DNA from: Gammaproteobacteria bacterium | GTDB taxonomy: Bacteria; Pseudomonadota; Gammaproteobacteria; Steroidobacterales; Rariloculaceae | NCBI GenBank assembly: GCA_022820625.1 | Contig: JAJEFE010000020.1 | Location: forward strand, 1 to 56,117 | Length of the DNA stretch: 56,117 nucleotides | Direction: 5' to 3' | Shown here: positions 8,477 through 16,680 of the stretch, one piece after another | Position numbering within the stretch: position 1 is the stretch's first letter | How the letters are laid out: every line of letters starts with the position of its first letter | Translations under genes and position numbers: made by a program | Notes under the pieces: generated by a model | Told to the model about the DNA's origin: nothing | Database searches by the model: none | The model's input: only the letters and a program-made list of their open reading frames with translations

Positions 8477-8488
8477 ACCTCGACGATC
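8469..8488. repeat. 20-bp direct repeat, copy 2
   Basis: Exact second copy of AGCGCTAAACCTCGACGATC, containing the TAA stop of the small membrane protein. Flanking bases differ from copy 1, so the identity is confined to 20 bp. Confidence 0.9.
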
Positions 8489-8537
8489 GGCGATTTCGCT
8501 GCGATATGGTGTGCTGCCCCGGTAGGAGTATCTCGAG

Positions 8538-9095
8538 ATGACTCTTCTTGTCGTCGGCCTTGTGCTGTTCTTCGCGCTCCACTTGATACCAAGCGTCGTA
8601 CCCTTGCGTGTCGCGCTCATCGCCCGTCTCGGTCAAGGACGCTACCGCGGCGTGTTCTCGCTCCTCGCGTTTGCAAGTCTGGTGCTCATGGTATGGGGGT
8701 TTGGTCGTGCGCCCCTGGAACCGTTATACACGGTGCCAGGCTGGGGGCGGCGGGTGGCGATGTTAGTGGTGCCAGTGGCGGTTGTGCTGTTCGCGGCGGC
8801 AAACATGCCAACCCATATCCGCGCCGTAGTCAGGCATCCGATGCTGCTCGGGACACTGCTGTGGGCAACGGCCCACCTGCTCTCCAACGGCGATCTCCGC
8901 TCGGTCGTGCTGTTCGGCAGTTTCGCGGCCTTTGCGGTACTCGACTTCGTCAGCGTCGAGGCACGCGGCAAGCGGCCGTCGACCGACAAGGCGCCGCGCC
9001 TCGCGATGGACGGGGCAGCCATCGTCGCGGGTCTCGTGGTCGTCGGCCTGCTTACGGTCTTCCACGGCGCCCTGTTCGGCGTGCCGATAATCTAG
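8538..9095 (+). CDS. NnrU family membrane protein
   Basis: The 185-residue product is strongly hydrophobic with five or six membrane helices. It shows NnrU-type motifs: FFALHLIPSVVPLR at the N-terminus, GRYRGVFSLLAFASLVLMVWGF, and the NMPTHIRAVVRHPMLLGTLLWATAHLLSNGD segment with conserved histidines. NnrU was named for its link to nitrite and nitric-oxide reduction in denitrifiers; it resembles isoprenylcysteine methyltransferase-like membrane enzymes and its activity is not settled. An AGGAG ribosome binding site precedes the ATG. No denitrification genes are nearby. Confidence 0.85.
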   Translation: MTLLVVGLVLFFALHLIPSVVPLRVALIARLGQGRYRGVFSLLAFASLVLMVWGFGRAPLEPLYTVPGWGRRVAMLVVPVAVVLFAAANMPTHIRAVVRHPMLLGTLLWATAHLLSNGDLRSVVLFGSFAAFAVLDFVSVEARGKRPSTDKAPRLAMDGAAIVAGLVVVGLLTVFHGALFGVPII

Positions 9096-9116
9096 CGGTA
9101 TTCGCGTCGTCGCTGT

Positions 9117-9210
9117 CCGATCAACGGCTATCCGCCACCGGACTGATCGGCGGCTTACCCGTTGCGGCCCGACCGGCAGCTATCCGAGCCAGCCCGATCA
9201 GCGGCTGCCC
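9117..9210. repeat. 26-bp degenerate tandem repeat at the tcuA 3' end
   Basis: Four copies of a GATCNGCGGCT-type unit start at 9119, 9145, 9171 and 9196 (spacing 26, 26, 25). The copies at 9171 and 9196 encode the Ala/Arg/Ser-rich C-terminal tail of the TcuA-like protein; the other two lie past its stop codon at 9155 in the spacer before nnrU's end. Confidence 0.75.
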
Positions 9211-10684
9211 TCGCCGCGGAAGTACCCGCGATCTTCCCGAACACCGCGCCCGCCATGAGCCCAGCGCCGCCGGGATAATTGTTGTAGAACACGCCGCCCA
9301 CCAGCTCCCCTGCCGCGTACAGTCCCGGGATCGGCCGCAGGTCCGTGTCCAGCACGTGAGCATCCGTGTTGACGCGTAGCCCGCCGAAGGTGAACGTGAT
9401 GCCGCAGGTCACGGCGTAGGCTTCGAACGGCGGCTGGTCCAGGGTATTCGCCCAGTTGCTCTTGTCGATGGTCAGGCCCTGCGTGCAGCGTCCGTCCTTG
9501 ACGTTGGGGTTGAAGGGGATGTCCGTTAGAACCGCCGCGTTGTAGGTCCTGATCTCCTCGAGACAGGCGGCGGAGTCCACATCATCCAGCCCTTGGACCA
9601 GTTCCTCCAGTGTTTCCGCGGAAACATGCGTGACCTGCCGTATCCGGTACTCGTCCCGCAGCAGATGCGTGGTCTTTGCGTCGAAGATCTGCCAGGCGAA
9701 TTGCCCCGGCTGCCTCATGATCTCGACCCCGTAGCGGACGTAGGTGTAGTTACGGAAGTCCGCGCCCTCGTCCACGAAGCGTCGGCCGTGGGCGTTAACC
9801 ATGATGCCGAAAGGGTAGGAGTGCTTCTGGAACTGATCGCCCACCGCCAGGTCGCCGAACTCCGGGGCGTTTCGGTCCCAGCCCACGGCGTGGCAGCCGG
9901 ACCAGTTGCCATAGCCCGCCGCGCCCAGGTCAAGTGCCATCCGTATCCCGTCGCCAGTATTGAAGCGGGTGCCGCGCACCCGGGCCAACTCCCAGCCGGG
10001 GCCGAGATAACGCGTGCGCCATTCCGGGTTGGCTTCGAATCCGCCGCAGGCTAGAACCACGGCGTCGGCCGGCACCGTCTCGGGCCGCTCGCCGCCACGC
10101 CGCACGACCACGCCGGTAACGTTCTTGCCGTCGAAGCCCAGTTCCACCACCCGCGCGTTGTATTGGATATCGATGCCGAGGCGCAGGCACGACTCGGTCA
10201 GACTGTCCACCAGCCCGGGTCCGCCTCCGACCGATTCCACCGTCAGCCCGCCCCAGAACTTGAATTTTCCGTCGACCTTGAACGCCTGCCGGCCGTAAAT
10301 CGGCATGAACCGCACGCCCTTGTCCCGCATCCAGTTCATGGTCGGCTTGGACTGACGTACCAGGCACTCCACCAAGTCCGGGTCGCACCGGTCGTTGGTC
10401 ACCCGGAACATGTCGTCAAAGAACTGATCCTCGGTGTACGTACCGAAGTCGGTCACGGCGATCTCGTCGTCCGAGAGGTCCGGCATGAGTTGGCGGAGGT
10501 CTTCGACACCCGAATACGCAAATCGGAATGCCCCGGCGGTGAAGCGGCTGTTGCCACCGCTCTCGTCCAGCGGCGCGCGCTCGAGCACGATAACCTCCGA
10601 ACCACCCTCGCGAGCGGCCAACGCCGCGCAAAGAGCAGCATTGCCGCCACCGACGATCAGAACCCGGGGGTTGGAAGCAGTCAC
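9155..10684 (-). CDS. tcuA: FAD-dependent tricarballylate dehydrogenase (TcuA-like)
   Basis: The 509-residue product starts with a Rossmann FAD motif (VLIVGGGNAALCAALAAREGG) followed by ERAPLDESGGNSRFTAGAFRF, a signature of TcuA within the fumarate reductase/succinate dehydrogenase flavoprotein family. A C-terminal PIPGLYAAGELVGGVFYNNYPGGAGLMAGAVFGKIAG segment completes the FAD site. TcuA oxidises tricarballylate to cis-aconitate. The GTG at 10684 puts the FAD motif at the usual N-terminal position; the longer frame begins with TTG at 10723. TcuB, the electron-transfer partner known from Salmonella, is not in the window. The last 20 residues are repeat-derived and probably not functional. Confidence 0.82.
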   Translation of the reverse strand: MTASNPRVLIVGGGNAALCAALAAREGGSEVIVLERAPLDESGGNSRFTAGAFRFAYSGVEDLRQLMPDLSDDEIAVTDFGTYTEDQFFDDMFRVTNDRCDPDLVECLVRQSKPTMNWMRDKGVRFMPIYGRQAFKVDGKFKFWGGLTVESVGGGPGLVDSLTESCLRLGIDIQYNARVVELGFDGKNVTGVVVRRGGERPETVPADAVVLACGGFEANPEWRTRYLGPGWELARVRGTRFNTGDGIRMALDLGAAGYGNWSGCHAVGWDRNAPEFGDLAVGDQFQKHSYPFGIMVNAHGRRFVDEGADFRNYTYVRYGVEIMRQPGQFAWQIFDAKTTHLLRDEYRIRQVTHVSAETLEELVQGLDDVDSAACLEEIRTYNAAVLTDIPFNPNVKDGRCTQGLTIDKSNWANTLDQPPFEAYAVTCGITFTFGGLRVNTDAHVLDTDLRPIPGLYAAGELVGGVFYNNYPGGAGLMAGAVFGKIAGTSAARAAADRAGSDSCRSGRNG

Positions 10685-10745
10685 CGGACCATGCGATGTG
10701 AGGAGTTCAACGGGGCAGAACAATCATCGGAGCAGCATGCCGGAA

Positions 10746-11396
10746 CTACCTATTGCCAAGCCACAATCCGAGAATCGTCCCGGCAATCATGCCTGTACGA
10801 TGTGCGCGGCGCTGATCTTCTTCCAGGGCACTTTGCAGCTCTGCCATCAGATCGTGTCCCCTGTGGTTTAGCCACCGCGTCAGGCGGTTCAATTGACGTG
10901 GGGGTCTCATTTCCAGCTGCAGGTTCACCGTTCCGGTGCCGTCGGCTGGAATGCCGCGTTTCCTGACACCGGCTACAGGGTCATCGACGAACTCCACCAC
11001 TTCCTCAAGCCAATCGTGGATCTGGAACAGCGTGTCTTCATATACTTCCACCAGCAGGGACCAGCCCTCAAAGTCTTCGTGGGCTGGCGTCAGGCCCCGC
11101 ACGTCGTTATATCCGGCCAGAATTTCTTCCAGTTCCATATTCATCCGACTCGCGACTCCACGGAAGTACTCGTCCGGCTCATGAGTCAATCGGCCGAGCC
11201 CGTTGCCGATCTCTTCACAGAATGTGGTGACATGACGGGCAAGACGCTCCAGGTGCTCATCGACCAGGTCGAAAATGCTGAAAACGTTGCCGGTTTCGAA
11301 CGGCGTCTCGTCCATCCCCATGAGCAATCCGTCGATCATCAGCCGAAACTCTTCGCCGAGGACAATCAGCGGCCGCGGGATGGGTTCATCGGTCAT
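10746..11396 (-). CDS. Hypothetical acidic helical protein
   Basis: A 216-residue product I do not recognise. It is acidic and predicted helical, with segments such as FDLVDEHLERLARHV and VYEDTLFQIHDWLEEVVEFV. The C-terminal part is Arg-rich and ends in a short hydrophobic stretch (GMIAGTILGLWLGNR) that might be a tail anchor. The start is ATG at 11396. It lies just upstream of, and co-directional with, the tricarballylate dehydrogenase gene with a gap of about 60 bases, and may share its transcript. The opposite-strand frames here are shadows. Confidence 0.6.
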   Translation of the reverse strand: MTDEPIPRPLIVLGEEFRLMIDGLLMGMDETPFETGNVFSIFDLVDEHLERLARHVTTFCEEIGNGLGRLTHEPDEYFRGVASRMNMELEEILAGYNDVRGLTPAHEDFEGWSLLVEVYEDTLFQIHDWLEEVVEFVDDPVAGVRKRGIPADGTGTVNLQLEMRPPRQLNRLTRWLNHRGHDLMAELQSALEEDQRRAHRTGMIAGTILGLWLGNR

Positions 11397-11479
11397 TTTG
11401 CAGGTATCGCATTCATATCAAGGCCACGCGATCAGTAGCAGAGCGTATTCGTTTCGCCTCCATATTGCACTTCACTCCG

Positions 11480-11806
11480 TCACCGAATTTCGATCAGGGA
11501 CTCCCCATCCAACAAGGCGGCTTCGATCGCCGGCAAGTGCGGTGCCAGTTTGGTTCGAAGCGAGGTATTGGTGGTGTTTCCGAACCGCACCCAGACCACC
11601 TGCAGTCCCGGGCGGCGGCGTGCCCGGTCGGCAAAGTCCCTGTCCTTCGACCAGACAACGGCTTGCGTCTCTCGCGCCCTGGCTTCGATGTCATCGTCGG
11701 TCGCTGCACCGTGACCGAGATCGTTGACGTGGTCGGACGGATAGCCGGCCGCGGCAAGCCATCGCGCCAGGCCGGGCGGCAATTGCGCGTCGATAAGGAA
11801 ACGCAA
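11480..11806 (-). CDS. DUF5615 PIN-like toxin
   Basis: The 108-residue product starts RFLIDAQLPPGLARWLAAAGY and contains HVNDLG, an AVVWSKDRDFADR segment and VVWVRFGNT. This is the DUF5615 pattern of PIN-like predicted ribonucleases, with acidic residues at D5 and in the KDRDF motif. The best start is a TTG at 11806, three bases past the TGA of the upstream DUF433 gene, so the pair is coupled. The longer frame from 12070 overlaps the antitoxin and is not real upstream of this point. The DUF433-DUF5615 order is the usual one. Confidence 0.85.
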   Translation of the reverse strand: MRFLIDAQLPPGLARWLAAAGYPSDHVNDLGHGAATDDDIEARARETQAVVWSKDRDFADRARRRPGLQVVWVRFGNTTNTSLRTKLAPHLPAIEAALLDGESLIEIR

Positions 11807-11808
11807 GA

Positions 11809-12435
11809 TCAGGCGGCAAGTATGACGCGGTGCCCGCTTGCGGCTGCGCCAAAAGCCAGGGCCGCGCGCACGTCCGCGTCGCTGAGGTAGGGGTAGTCGG
11901 CGAGGATTTCCGACGATCTCACTCCGCTGGCCAGCAGGTCCAGAATGTCGGACACGCGGACTCGAGTGCCCCGGATATGTGGGCGTCCGCCACAGATCGC
12001 AGGGTCGATATGGACACGATCCTGTACCTCTGGCCCAGCACCCCCACCCAGGATCTCCTTGAGAACGCAAACCCGGGCGCCCTTTCGGGGACCGGAATGC
12101 CCGTATTCATTGAGGAACTGCCGCAACGCGCTGTCGAGTTCGGTGCGACGACGGGAGGAGGGCGGCACAACATCGAACCAGCGTTTGAGAATGGCCTCGG
12201 TTCTGCCGCCGTCCCTGACATAGCGCCTCGACAGGTACGTTTCGGCGGTGTTTTCTGCATACCCGACGAACATGGAGGGCGCAAAGAGCCAAGCCGAATC
12301 ATCGGTCCTTACCGCATACCATGCGTGCACCTGCTTCATCAGGGCGGCGAGACCAGGGTTTTCCTTGAGCTCGGTTTGGTACCGTGAGATGTTCAAGACT
12401 GCCTGATTCCGCTGGTCGATTAAGTCGTGAGCCAT
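11809..12435 (-). CDS. DUF433 antitoxin with an extra N-terminal domain
   Basis: Residues from about 140 to the end are a DUF433 domain: HIDPAICGGRPHIRGTRVRV, then ILDLLASGVRSSEILADYPYL and a DADVRAALAFGA end. Ordinary DUF433 antitoxins are about 75-110 residues. This one is 208, with an added N-terminal part containing SAWLFAPSMFVGYAENTAETYL and RTEAILKRWF. That part resembles a small module I associate with some restriction or HNH-nuclease proteins, but I cannot confirm the match. It is the first gene of the toxin-antitoxin pair; a palindrome upstream may be its operator. Confidence 0.75.
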   Translation of the reverse strand: MAHDLIDQRNQAVLNISRYQTELKENPGLAALMKQVHAWYAVRTDDSAWLFAPSMFVGYAENTAETYLSRRYVRDGGRTEAILKRWFDVVPPSSRRRTELDSALRQFLNEYGHSGPRKGARVCVLKEILGGGAGPEVQDRVHIDPAICGGRPHIRGTRVRVSDILDLLASGVRSSEILADYPYLSDADVRAALAFGAAASGHRVILAA

Positions 12436-12490
12436 TTCGGGGTTCCCTTACAAAGCAAATATCGAAAACAACCGAAGAATACTAGATAAG

Positions 12491-12505
12491 GTAGATGTAA
12501 TCTAC
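12491..12505. promoter_or_regulatory. Candidate operator of the DUF433/DUF5615 operon
   Basis: A perfect inverted repeat GTAGAT-gta-ATCTAC lies 56 bases upstream of the antitoxin start, in an AT-rich stretch of an otherwise GC-rich region. Position and symmetry suit a site for autoregulation by the antitoxin. No binding evidence is available. Confidence 0.35.
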
Positions 12506-12669
12506 TTTCAGGGAGTTTTAATCGCCGTGCTTTTGAATAAAGGGTCGGCAATGGTAATGGCGAAAGCATTGGCGATGCCGATGGCGCTCCCGACCGCTGA
12601 CAGCCGCAAGTGCCCCTTGCGATATTATGTCGAACTCACCCCGCGATGACGCCGAACAAGACGGCAAAG

Positions 12670-12734
12670 AGCACAGACATGAGCCCGAACGGAGCGCGGA
12701 GTTGAGCCCGACCGGAGCACAAACATGAGACCGA
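12670..12734. repeat. Imperfect direct repeats around the MetE-like start codon
   Basis: An AGCACARACATGAGMCCGA unit occurs at 12670 and 12716, with a partial third copy (GAGCCCGACCGGA) at 12704. The second copy carries the actual ATG of the downstream gene. The first also has an ATG but leads to a TGA after eight codons. The rest of the spacer 12506-12669 holds nothing I recognise. Confidence 0.6.
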
Positions 12735-13759
12735 CCAGCGTACATTTCGTCGGCAGCATCGGACTGAACACGGTCGATGACGTGTTCCGGACGTGCGGTC
12801 GCACGCTCGGCCGGCGGTTGAAGCGCCTTCCCGACGGTGAGCCGGGCGGGCGGCGGCTGTGGATCAGTTGGCAGGTGCCGTTGCTGCGGGCGAGCCCCTA
12901 CCTGCGGCCCGTCGGCGATCCCATGGCGCTGATCCCGCTGGAACTGGTGCCGGGCGTCGACCCCGAGGACATCCATTTCGGCGAGCTCGGCTACTGCCGC
13001 GAAGCGCGCATCTCCTATCGGGATTTCCGCAGGGTGCGCGAGCGCGGGGATATTCCTGCGGACGTTCGTTTCCAGGTCAGCCTGCCGACGCCGCTGGCGG
13101 TGATCGGTTCGTTCGTGCACGGTGAGGGCATGCTTCACGTACTGGCGGCCTACCGGCAGGCGATGATCGCCGAGGTCCGGCGCATGTGCTCGGTGCTCCC
13201 GATCCGCGACCTGGCCATACAGTGGGACGTGTGCATCGAGACGGTGGCCTGGGACGGCCGGCCCGGCATCGTCCCGCCGATGCCGAACAAGGAAGACATC
13301 ATTCCCCCGTCACTGGCGATGATGTGCGATGTGATTCCGCCCGAGGTGGAGGTGGGCATCCACCTGGGTCACGGCGACTACGACGCGAAGCACTTCGTCG
13401 AGCCGGTCGACTCGGCGGCCATGGTCAGCCTGGCCAATGCCATCGTCGCGGCCACCGACCACCCGCTGGCCTTCGTGCACCTGCCGGTGCCCATCGACCG
13501 GGACGACGACGCCTATTTCGAGCCGTTCCGCAACCTGAAGCTCGATCCGGACACCGAGATCTATTTCGGCCTGGTGCACGCGGACGGACCCGAAGCAACC
13601 AACCGACGAATCGCCACGGCGAGCAGGCACGTGCCCGTGTTCGGTATTGCCGCCGAACGCGGCATCGCGCGGAAACGCACCAGCGACAAGGTTGAGGAAC
13701 TGATCCAGCTCCTCGCCGCTTGCTCGGAGGAACCGGCCCAGGCTATCTCGACTTACTGA
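12725..13759 (+). CDS. MetE/UROD-like TIM-barrel protein, substrate unknown
   Basis: The 344-residue product resembles the C-terminal barrel of cobalamin-independent methionine synthase and UROD-like proteins. It shows HFVGSIGLNTVDDVFR and RLPDGEPGGRRLWISWQ near the start, IQWDVCIE mid-protein, GIHLGHGDYDAKHFVEP, and a late IYFGLVHADGPEATNRRIATA. A number of uncharacterised proteins share this pattern. It is about half the size of MetE and lacks its N-terminal domain, so it is not a methionine synthase in the usual sense. Possible zinc ligands include the His and Cys residues of those motifs. Its end overlaps by seven bases with the convergent sulfatase gene. Confidence 0.75.
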   Translation: MRPTSVHFVGSIGLNTVDDVFRTCGRTLGRRLKRLPDGEPGGRRLWISWQVPLLRASPYLRPVGDPMALIPLELVPGVDPEDIHFGELGYCREARISYRDFRRVRERGDIPADVRFQVSLPTPLAVIGSFVHGEGMLHVLAAYRQAMIAEVRRMCSVLPIRDLAIQWDVCIETVAWDGRPGIVPPMPNKEDIIPPSLAMMCDVIPPEVEVGIHLGHGDYDAKHFVEPVDSAAMVSLANAIVAATDHPLAFVHLPVPIDRDDDAYFEPFRNLKLDPDTEIYFGLVHADGPEATNRRIATASRHVPVFGIAAERGIARKRTSDKVEELIQLLAACSEEPAQAISTY

Positions 13760-15243
13760 TCCGCCGGTTCTTCTACCCGGTCTTCGAACACCAGCGGCCT
13801 CAGCCCGCCGTCCAGCGCGGGGTCGTAGTCGGGGTTCAGTGTCGGGATGTTCGTTCCGACGTCGTCCAGGTAGGCCTTGAGTTCCGCGAACATCGACTCG
13901 GCAACCTCCGGCCGGACCCGCGAAAGGTCGGTCGACTCCCGCAAATCCATATCGAGATCGTAGAGGTACGTCCGGTCCGGCTCCAGTTCCCAGATGAGCT
14001 TGTGGTTGCCGCGCCGGATCGCGGCCTGCGGTGTGACGTGCTTCTGGTTGCGGTAAGCGCCGTAGAACCAGATCAGCGGTTCCGTCGGCCGGTCCACCGA
14101 ACCGCCGCCGCCACTCTCCAGAACCGGAACCAGGCTCCCCCCGTCCAGATCGCCCGGCAGCCGGTCGGCGGCGCCCACCCAGTCGGCGATCGTCGGCATG
14201 AAGTCGTAGCCGACGACGGGCACGTTGCTCTGGGTACCGCCCTCGATGCCCGGCCCGCGCACGAACAGCGGCACCCGGATACCGCCCTCCCAGACGTGGG
14301 TCTTGCCCCACGCCAGCGGCACGTTGCTGGTCACCGGGTTGTCCGACTCGCCGCCGTTGTCGGAGGTGAAGATGACGTAGGTGTCATCGGCGACGCCGAG
14401 ACGGTCCAGCGTGTCGAGGATGCGCCCCACGCCCTGGTCCATTTCCTCCGTCATGGCCGCATACATCAGATTGGTGTGCGTCAGATCCCCGAACATGCCG
14501 AGGTCTGTCTGAAGCAGGTGCTCGGCGTACTTCGACAGGGTTTCCGGCCGTGCACGCACCGGCGTATGCACGGCGTAGTACGAAACCATCGCGAAAAAGG
14601 GCCGGCCGGCCTGCGCCTGTTCGTCGATGAAGGCGATCGCGTCGTCGGTCACCTGGTCGCTGCGCTTCGGATCGGGCTGGCGCGCGAAGCCCTCATCGTT
14701 GGTCGTCAGGCCGTTATGCGCATCGTAGCCATGCCGGTCCGGCGAGCCGCCGCCCATGTGCCACTTGCCGAAATGGCCGGTGGCGTAGTCGGGGTCGTGC
14801 TGCTTGAGCAACTCCGCGATGGTCGTCTCCCCGTCCGCAATATCGCTGACTGGAAAGGGCACGTTCATCGGCTTGTTGAAATACATGTTGTCGTGGAACA
14901 CCTGGATGTTGGCGACCCCGTTCTCGTCGGCCACCACGTCGATGATGTCGGTGGCCCCCAGCCGCGCCGCCGTCTTGCCGGTCTGAATGCTCATCCGCGT
15001 CGGCGAACAGTTCGGCGCCGGCGAGTAGGCGTTGGAAAACTTCATGCCCTCGGCGGCCAGGCGCTTGAGGCTCGGCGTCTGGTACAGGTCGCTCACCGAA
15101 GCGGCCACGCGGTCGTCCATCCGGACTGAGGTGCCGGTCCAACCCTGGTCATCGGACAGAATCAGCACGATGTTCTGCGCAGAGGCCTGCTGGTTCGCGA
15201 GCAGGAACGCGAATTGAGCCAGGAGGATAATGCGTCTGTTCAT
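13753..15243 (-). CDS. Secreted sulfatase (arylsulfatase family)
   Basis: The 496-residue product has an N-terminal signal peptide (RRIILLAQFAFLLANQQASA). The mature part begins NIVLILSDDQGW, the metal-binding aspartates of sulfatases near residues 31-32. The C-S-P-T-R motif at 79-83 is the sulfatase signature whose Cys is converted to formylglycine. Later motifs include GKWHMGG and FTSDNGGESDNP. It would cleave sulfate esters in the periplasm. No formylglycine-generating enzyme is encoded in the window, so maturation would depend on one elsewhere. The natural substrate is unknown; no carbohydrate-use genes are adjacent. Confidence 0.9.
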   Translation of the reverse strand: MNRRIILLAQFAFLLANQQASAQNIVLILSDDQGWTGTSVRMDDRVAASVSDLYQTPSLKRLAAEGMKFSNAYSPAPNCSPTRMSIQTGKTAARLGATDIIDVVADENGVANIQVFHDNMYFNKPMNVPFPVSDIADGETTIAELLKQHDPDYATGHFGKWHMGGGSPDRHGYDAHNGLTTNDEGFARQPDPKRSDQVTDDAIAFIDEQAQAGRPFFAMVSYYAVHTPVRARPETLSKYAEHLLQTDLGMFGDLTHTNLMYAAMTEEMDQGVGRILDTLDRLGVADDTYVIFTSDNGGESDNPVTSNVPLAWGKTHVWEGGIRVPLFVRGPGIEGGTQSNVPVVGYDFMPTIADWVGAADRLPGDLDGGSLVPVLESGGGGSVDRPTEPLIWFYGAYRNQKHVTPQAAIRRGNHKLIWELEPDRTYLYDLDMDLRESTDLSRVRPEVAESMFAELKAYLDDVGTNIPTLNPDYDPALDGGLRPLVFEDRVEEPADQ

Positions 15244-15324
15244 TGGCGATGCTCCGTTGGTTTTCTTCCGTAGCAGTTCTTGTGTATCACAGGCACGCGA
15301 TAGTCATTCATGTTCGTTCCGCCG

Positions 15325-16617
15325 TCAACGCACATCGGGTGATCCGCCCCACAAACAGCTTACCGGCAGTACGTACCGGCGCTCACCGAACGCCAGGCTT
15401 TCGGAACCCAGGTAGAAGATGATCGACGTGACCGTTCGGGTCTTGCCCGGCCCATTGCGGCTGAACCAGTCGAGGTGTTTGAAGTCTCCGCTCCGGACCG
15501 ACGTGGATGCCTTGACTTCCACGGCAACAAGATCGTTGCCGCTCTCGGCCAGGATATCGATTTCGCGCCCCCGCTGATCGCGCCAGTGGTAGAAGCGAAT
15601 CCCCGAATTCTGATAGGGGGCCGATCGCAATAGTTCGGCGAAGACAAAGCTCTCGAACATTCCGCCGAGCGCGGTGGGATTGGCGTCGAGATCGAATGAC
15701 CGTGGCGCCAGATTACGCAATGCCGCAGCGATTCCCGTATCGGCGAAGTGATACTTTGCGTTCCTGATTTCGCGCCGGGACTCACCGGATGCCCACGCGC
15801 CCAGCTTTCGAATCACGAACAGGCGGATCAGCACGTCAAGGTAATGCAGGACAGTATCTCGTCGCAGGCCGACAACGTCACACAGTTCGGCGATGTTGAG
15901 TTCCATGCTGGTACGCACTGCGAGCTGGTCGATCAAGCGCCGCAGTGCATCGGGCTTTCGGACCGGTGCAACGTCGACCACATCGCGCTCGATAATGGAA
16001 GTGATGTAGTCGCTGTAGGTCTTCTGGCGTGGCTTGAGTTCCAGCCGGCGGATGTTCGGGAATCCGCCCCTGAGAATCAGGTCGATATAGTCGGCCCGCG
16101 TCAGAGGTTCCGGGGCCGGCAGTTCCTCCCACGCCTGCGACGCGGACAGCGCCCAATCGAGGAGCTTTGACGGCCCACGTGACCTGGTTTCCGCAACCGT
16201 CATGGGCCATAGCGTCAACGTCAACATTCGGCCCGCCAGCGAATCGGCCACGTGCTGTGTCCTGAACATGTTCGATGAGCCGGTCAGCACGAACTGGCCG
16301 GGACGATCGCTGTTGTCCACGATGCGTTTGATCGCCAGCGCAAGCTTCCTGGCGCGCTGCGCTTCATCGATGATCAGCGGAGTGGTCGTCGAGCCCTCTT
16401 TCAGGCGCTGCAACTGACCCCACGGATCGTCCTCAATGGCTTCAAGGACGGTGTCGTCGTCAAGCGTGATGAACCGTCCGGCCCCCAGGATGTCCCGCAC
16501 GAGCGTTGTCTTGCCCGCCTGGCGAGCGCCGATGACATTGACGACGCGGGCATGGGTCAGCGCCTGCTGAAGTTCGGCGGTCAGGTGGCGAGACAGGATG
16601 TGGCGGTGTTCAGGCAT
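15325..16617 (-). CDS. AAA ATPase with DUF4143 domain
   Basis: The 430-residue product has Walker A GARQAGKT (residues 30-37), Walker B LIIDEA (81-86), a sensor-like VLTGSSNMF and a C-terminal DUF4143 domain. The last part is nuclease-like: REIDILAE followed by LVAVEVKAS, which resembles the D-x(n)-E-x-K core of PD-(D/E)xK enzymes. Such ATPases are widespread, often accessory and lineage-specific, and their function is not established. A 23-bp repeat array lies 64 bases upstream of its start and probably contains its control region. The long opposite-strand frames inside it are shadows. Confidence 0.88.
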   Translation of the reverse strand: MPEHRHILSRHLTAELQQALTHARVVNVIGARQAGKTTLVRDILGAGRFITLDDDTVLEAIEDDPWGQLQRLKEGSTTTPLIIDEAQRARKLALAIKRIVDNSDRPGQFVLTGSSNMFRTQHVADSLAGRMLTLTLWPMTVAETRSRGPSKLLDWALSASQAWEELPAPEPLTRADYIDLILRGGFPNIRRLELKPRQKTYSDYITSIIERDVVDVAPVRKPDALRRLIDQLAVRTSMELNIAELCDVVGLRRDTVLHYLDVLIRLFVIRKLGAWASGESRREIRNAKYHFADTGIAAALRNLAPRSFDLDANPTALGGMFESFVFAELLRSAPYQNSGIRFYHWRDQRGREIDILAESGNDLVAVEVKASTSVRSGDFKHLDWFSRNGPGKTRTVTSIIFYLGSESLAFGERRYVLPVSCLWGGSPDVR

Positions 16618-16680
16618 CGATGAAGCTCGCGAGCCGGGGAAAGTGTCATAGGCAATCAGGGCAGATCGTCAGTAGAAAGC

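Noticed and set aside
12518..13138. Minus-strand frame overlapping the MetE-like gene
   Set aside because: Antisense shadow; the plus-strand protein has clear barrel motifs.
13720..15129. Plus-strand 469-codon frame opposite the sulfatase gene
   Set aside because: The sulfatase has its signal peptide and C-S-P-T-R motif; the opposite frame has neither start context nor domain.
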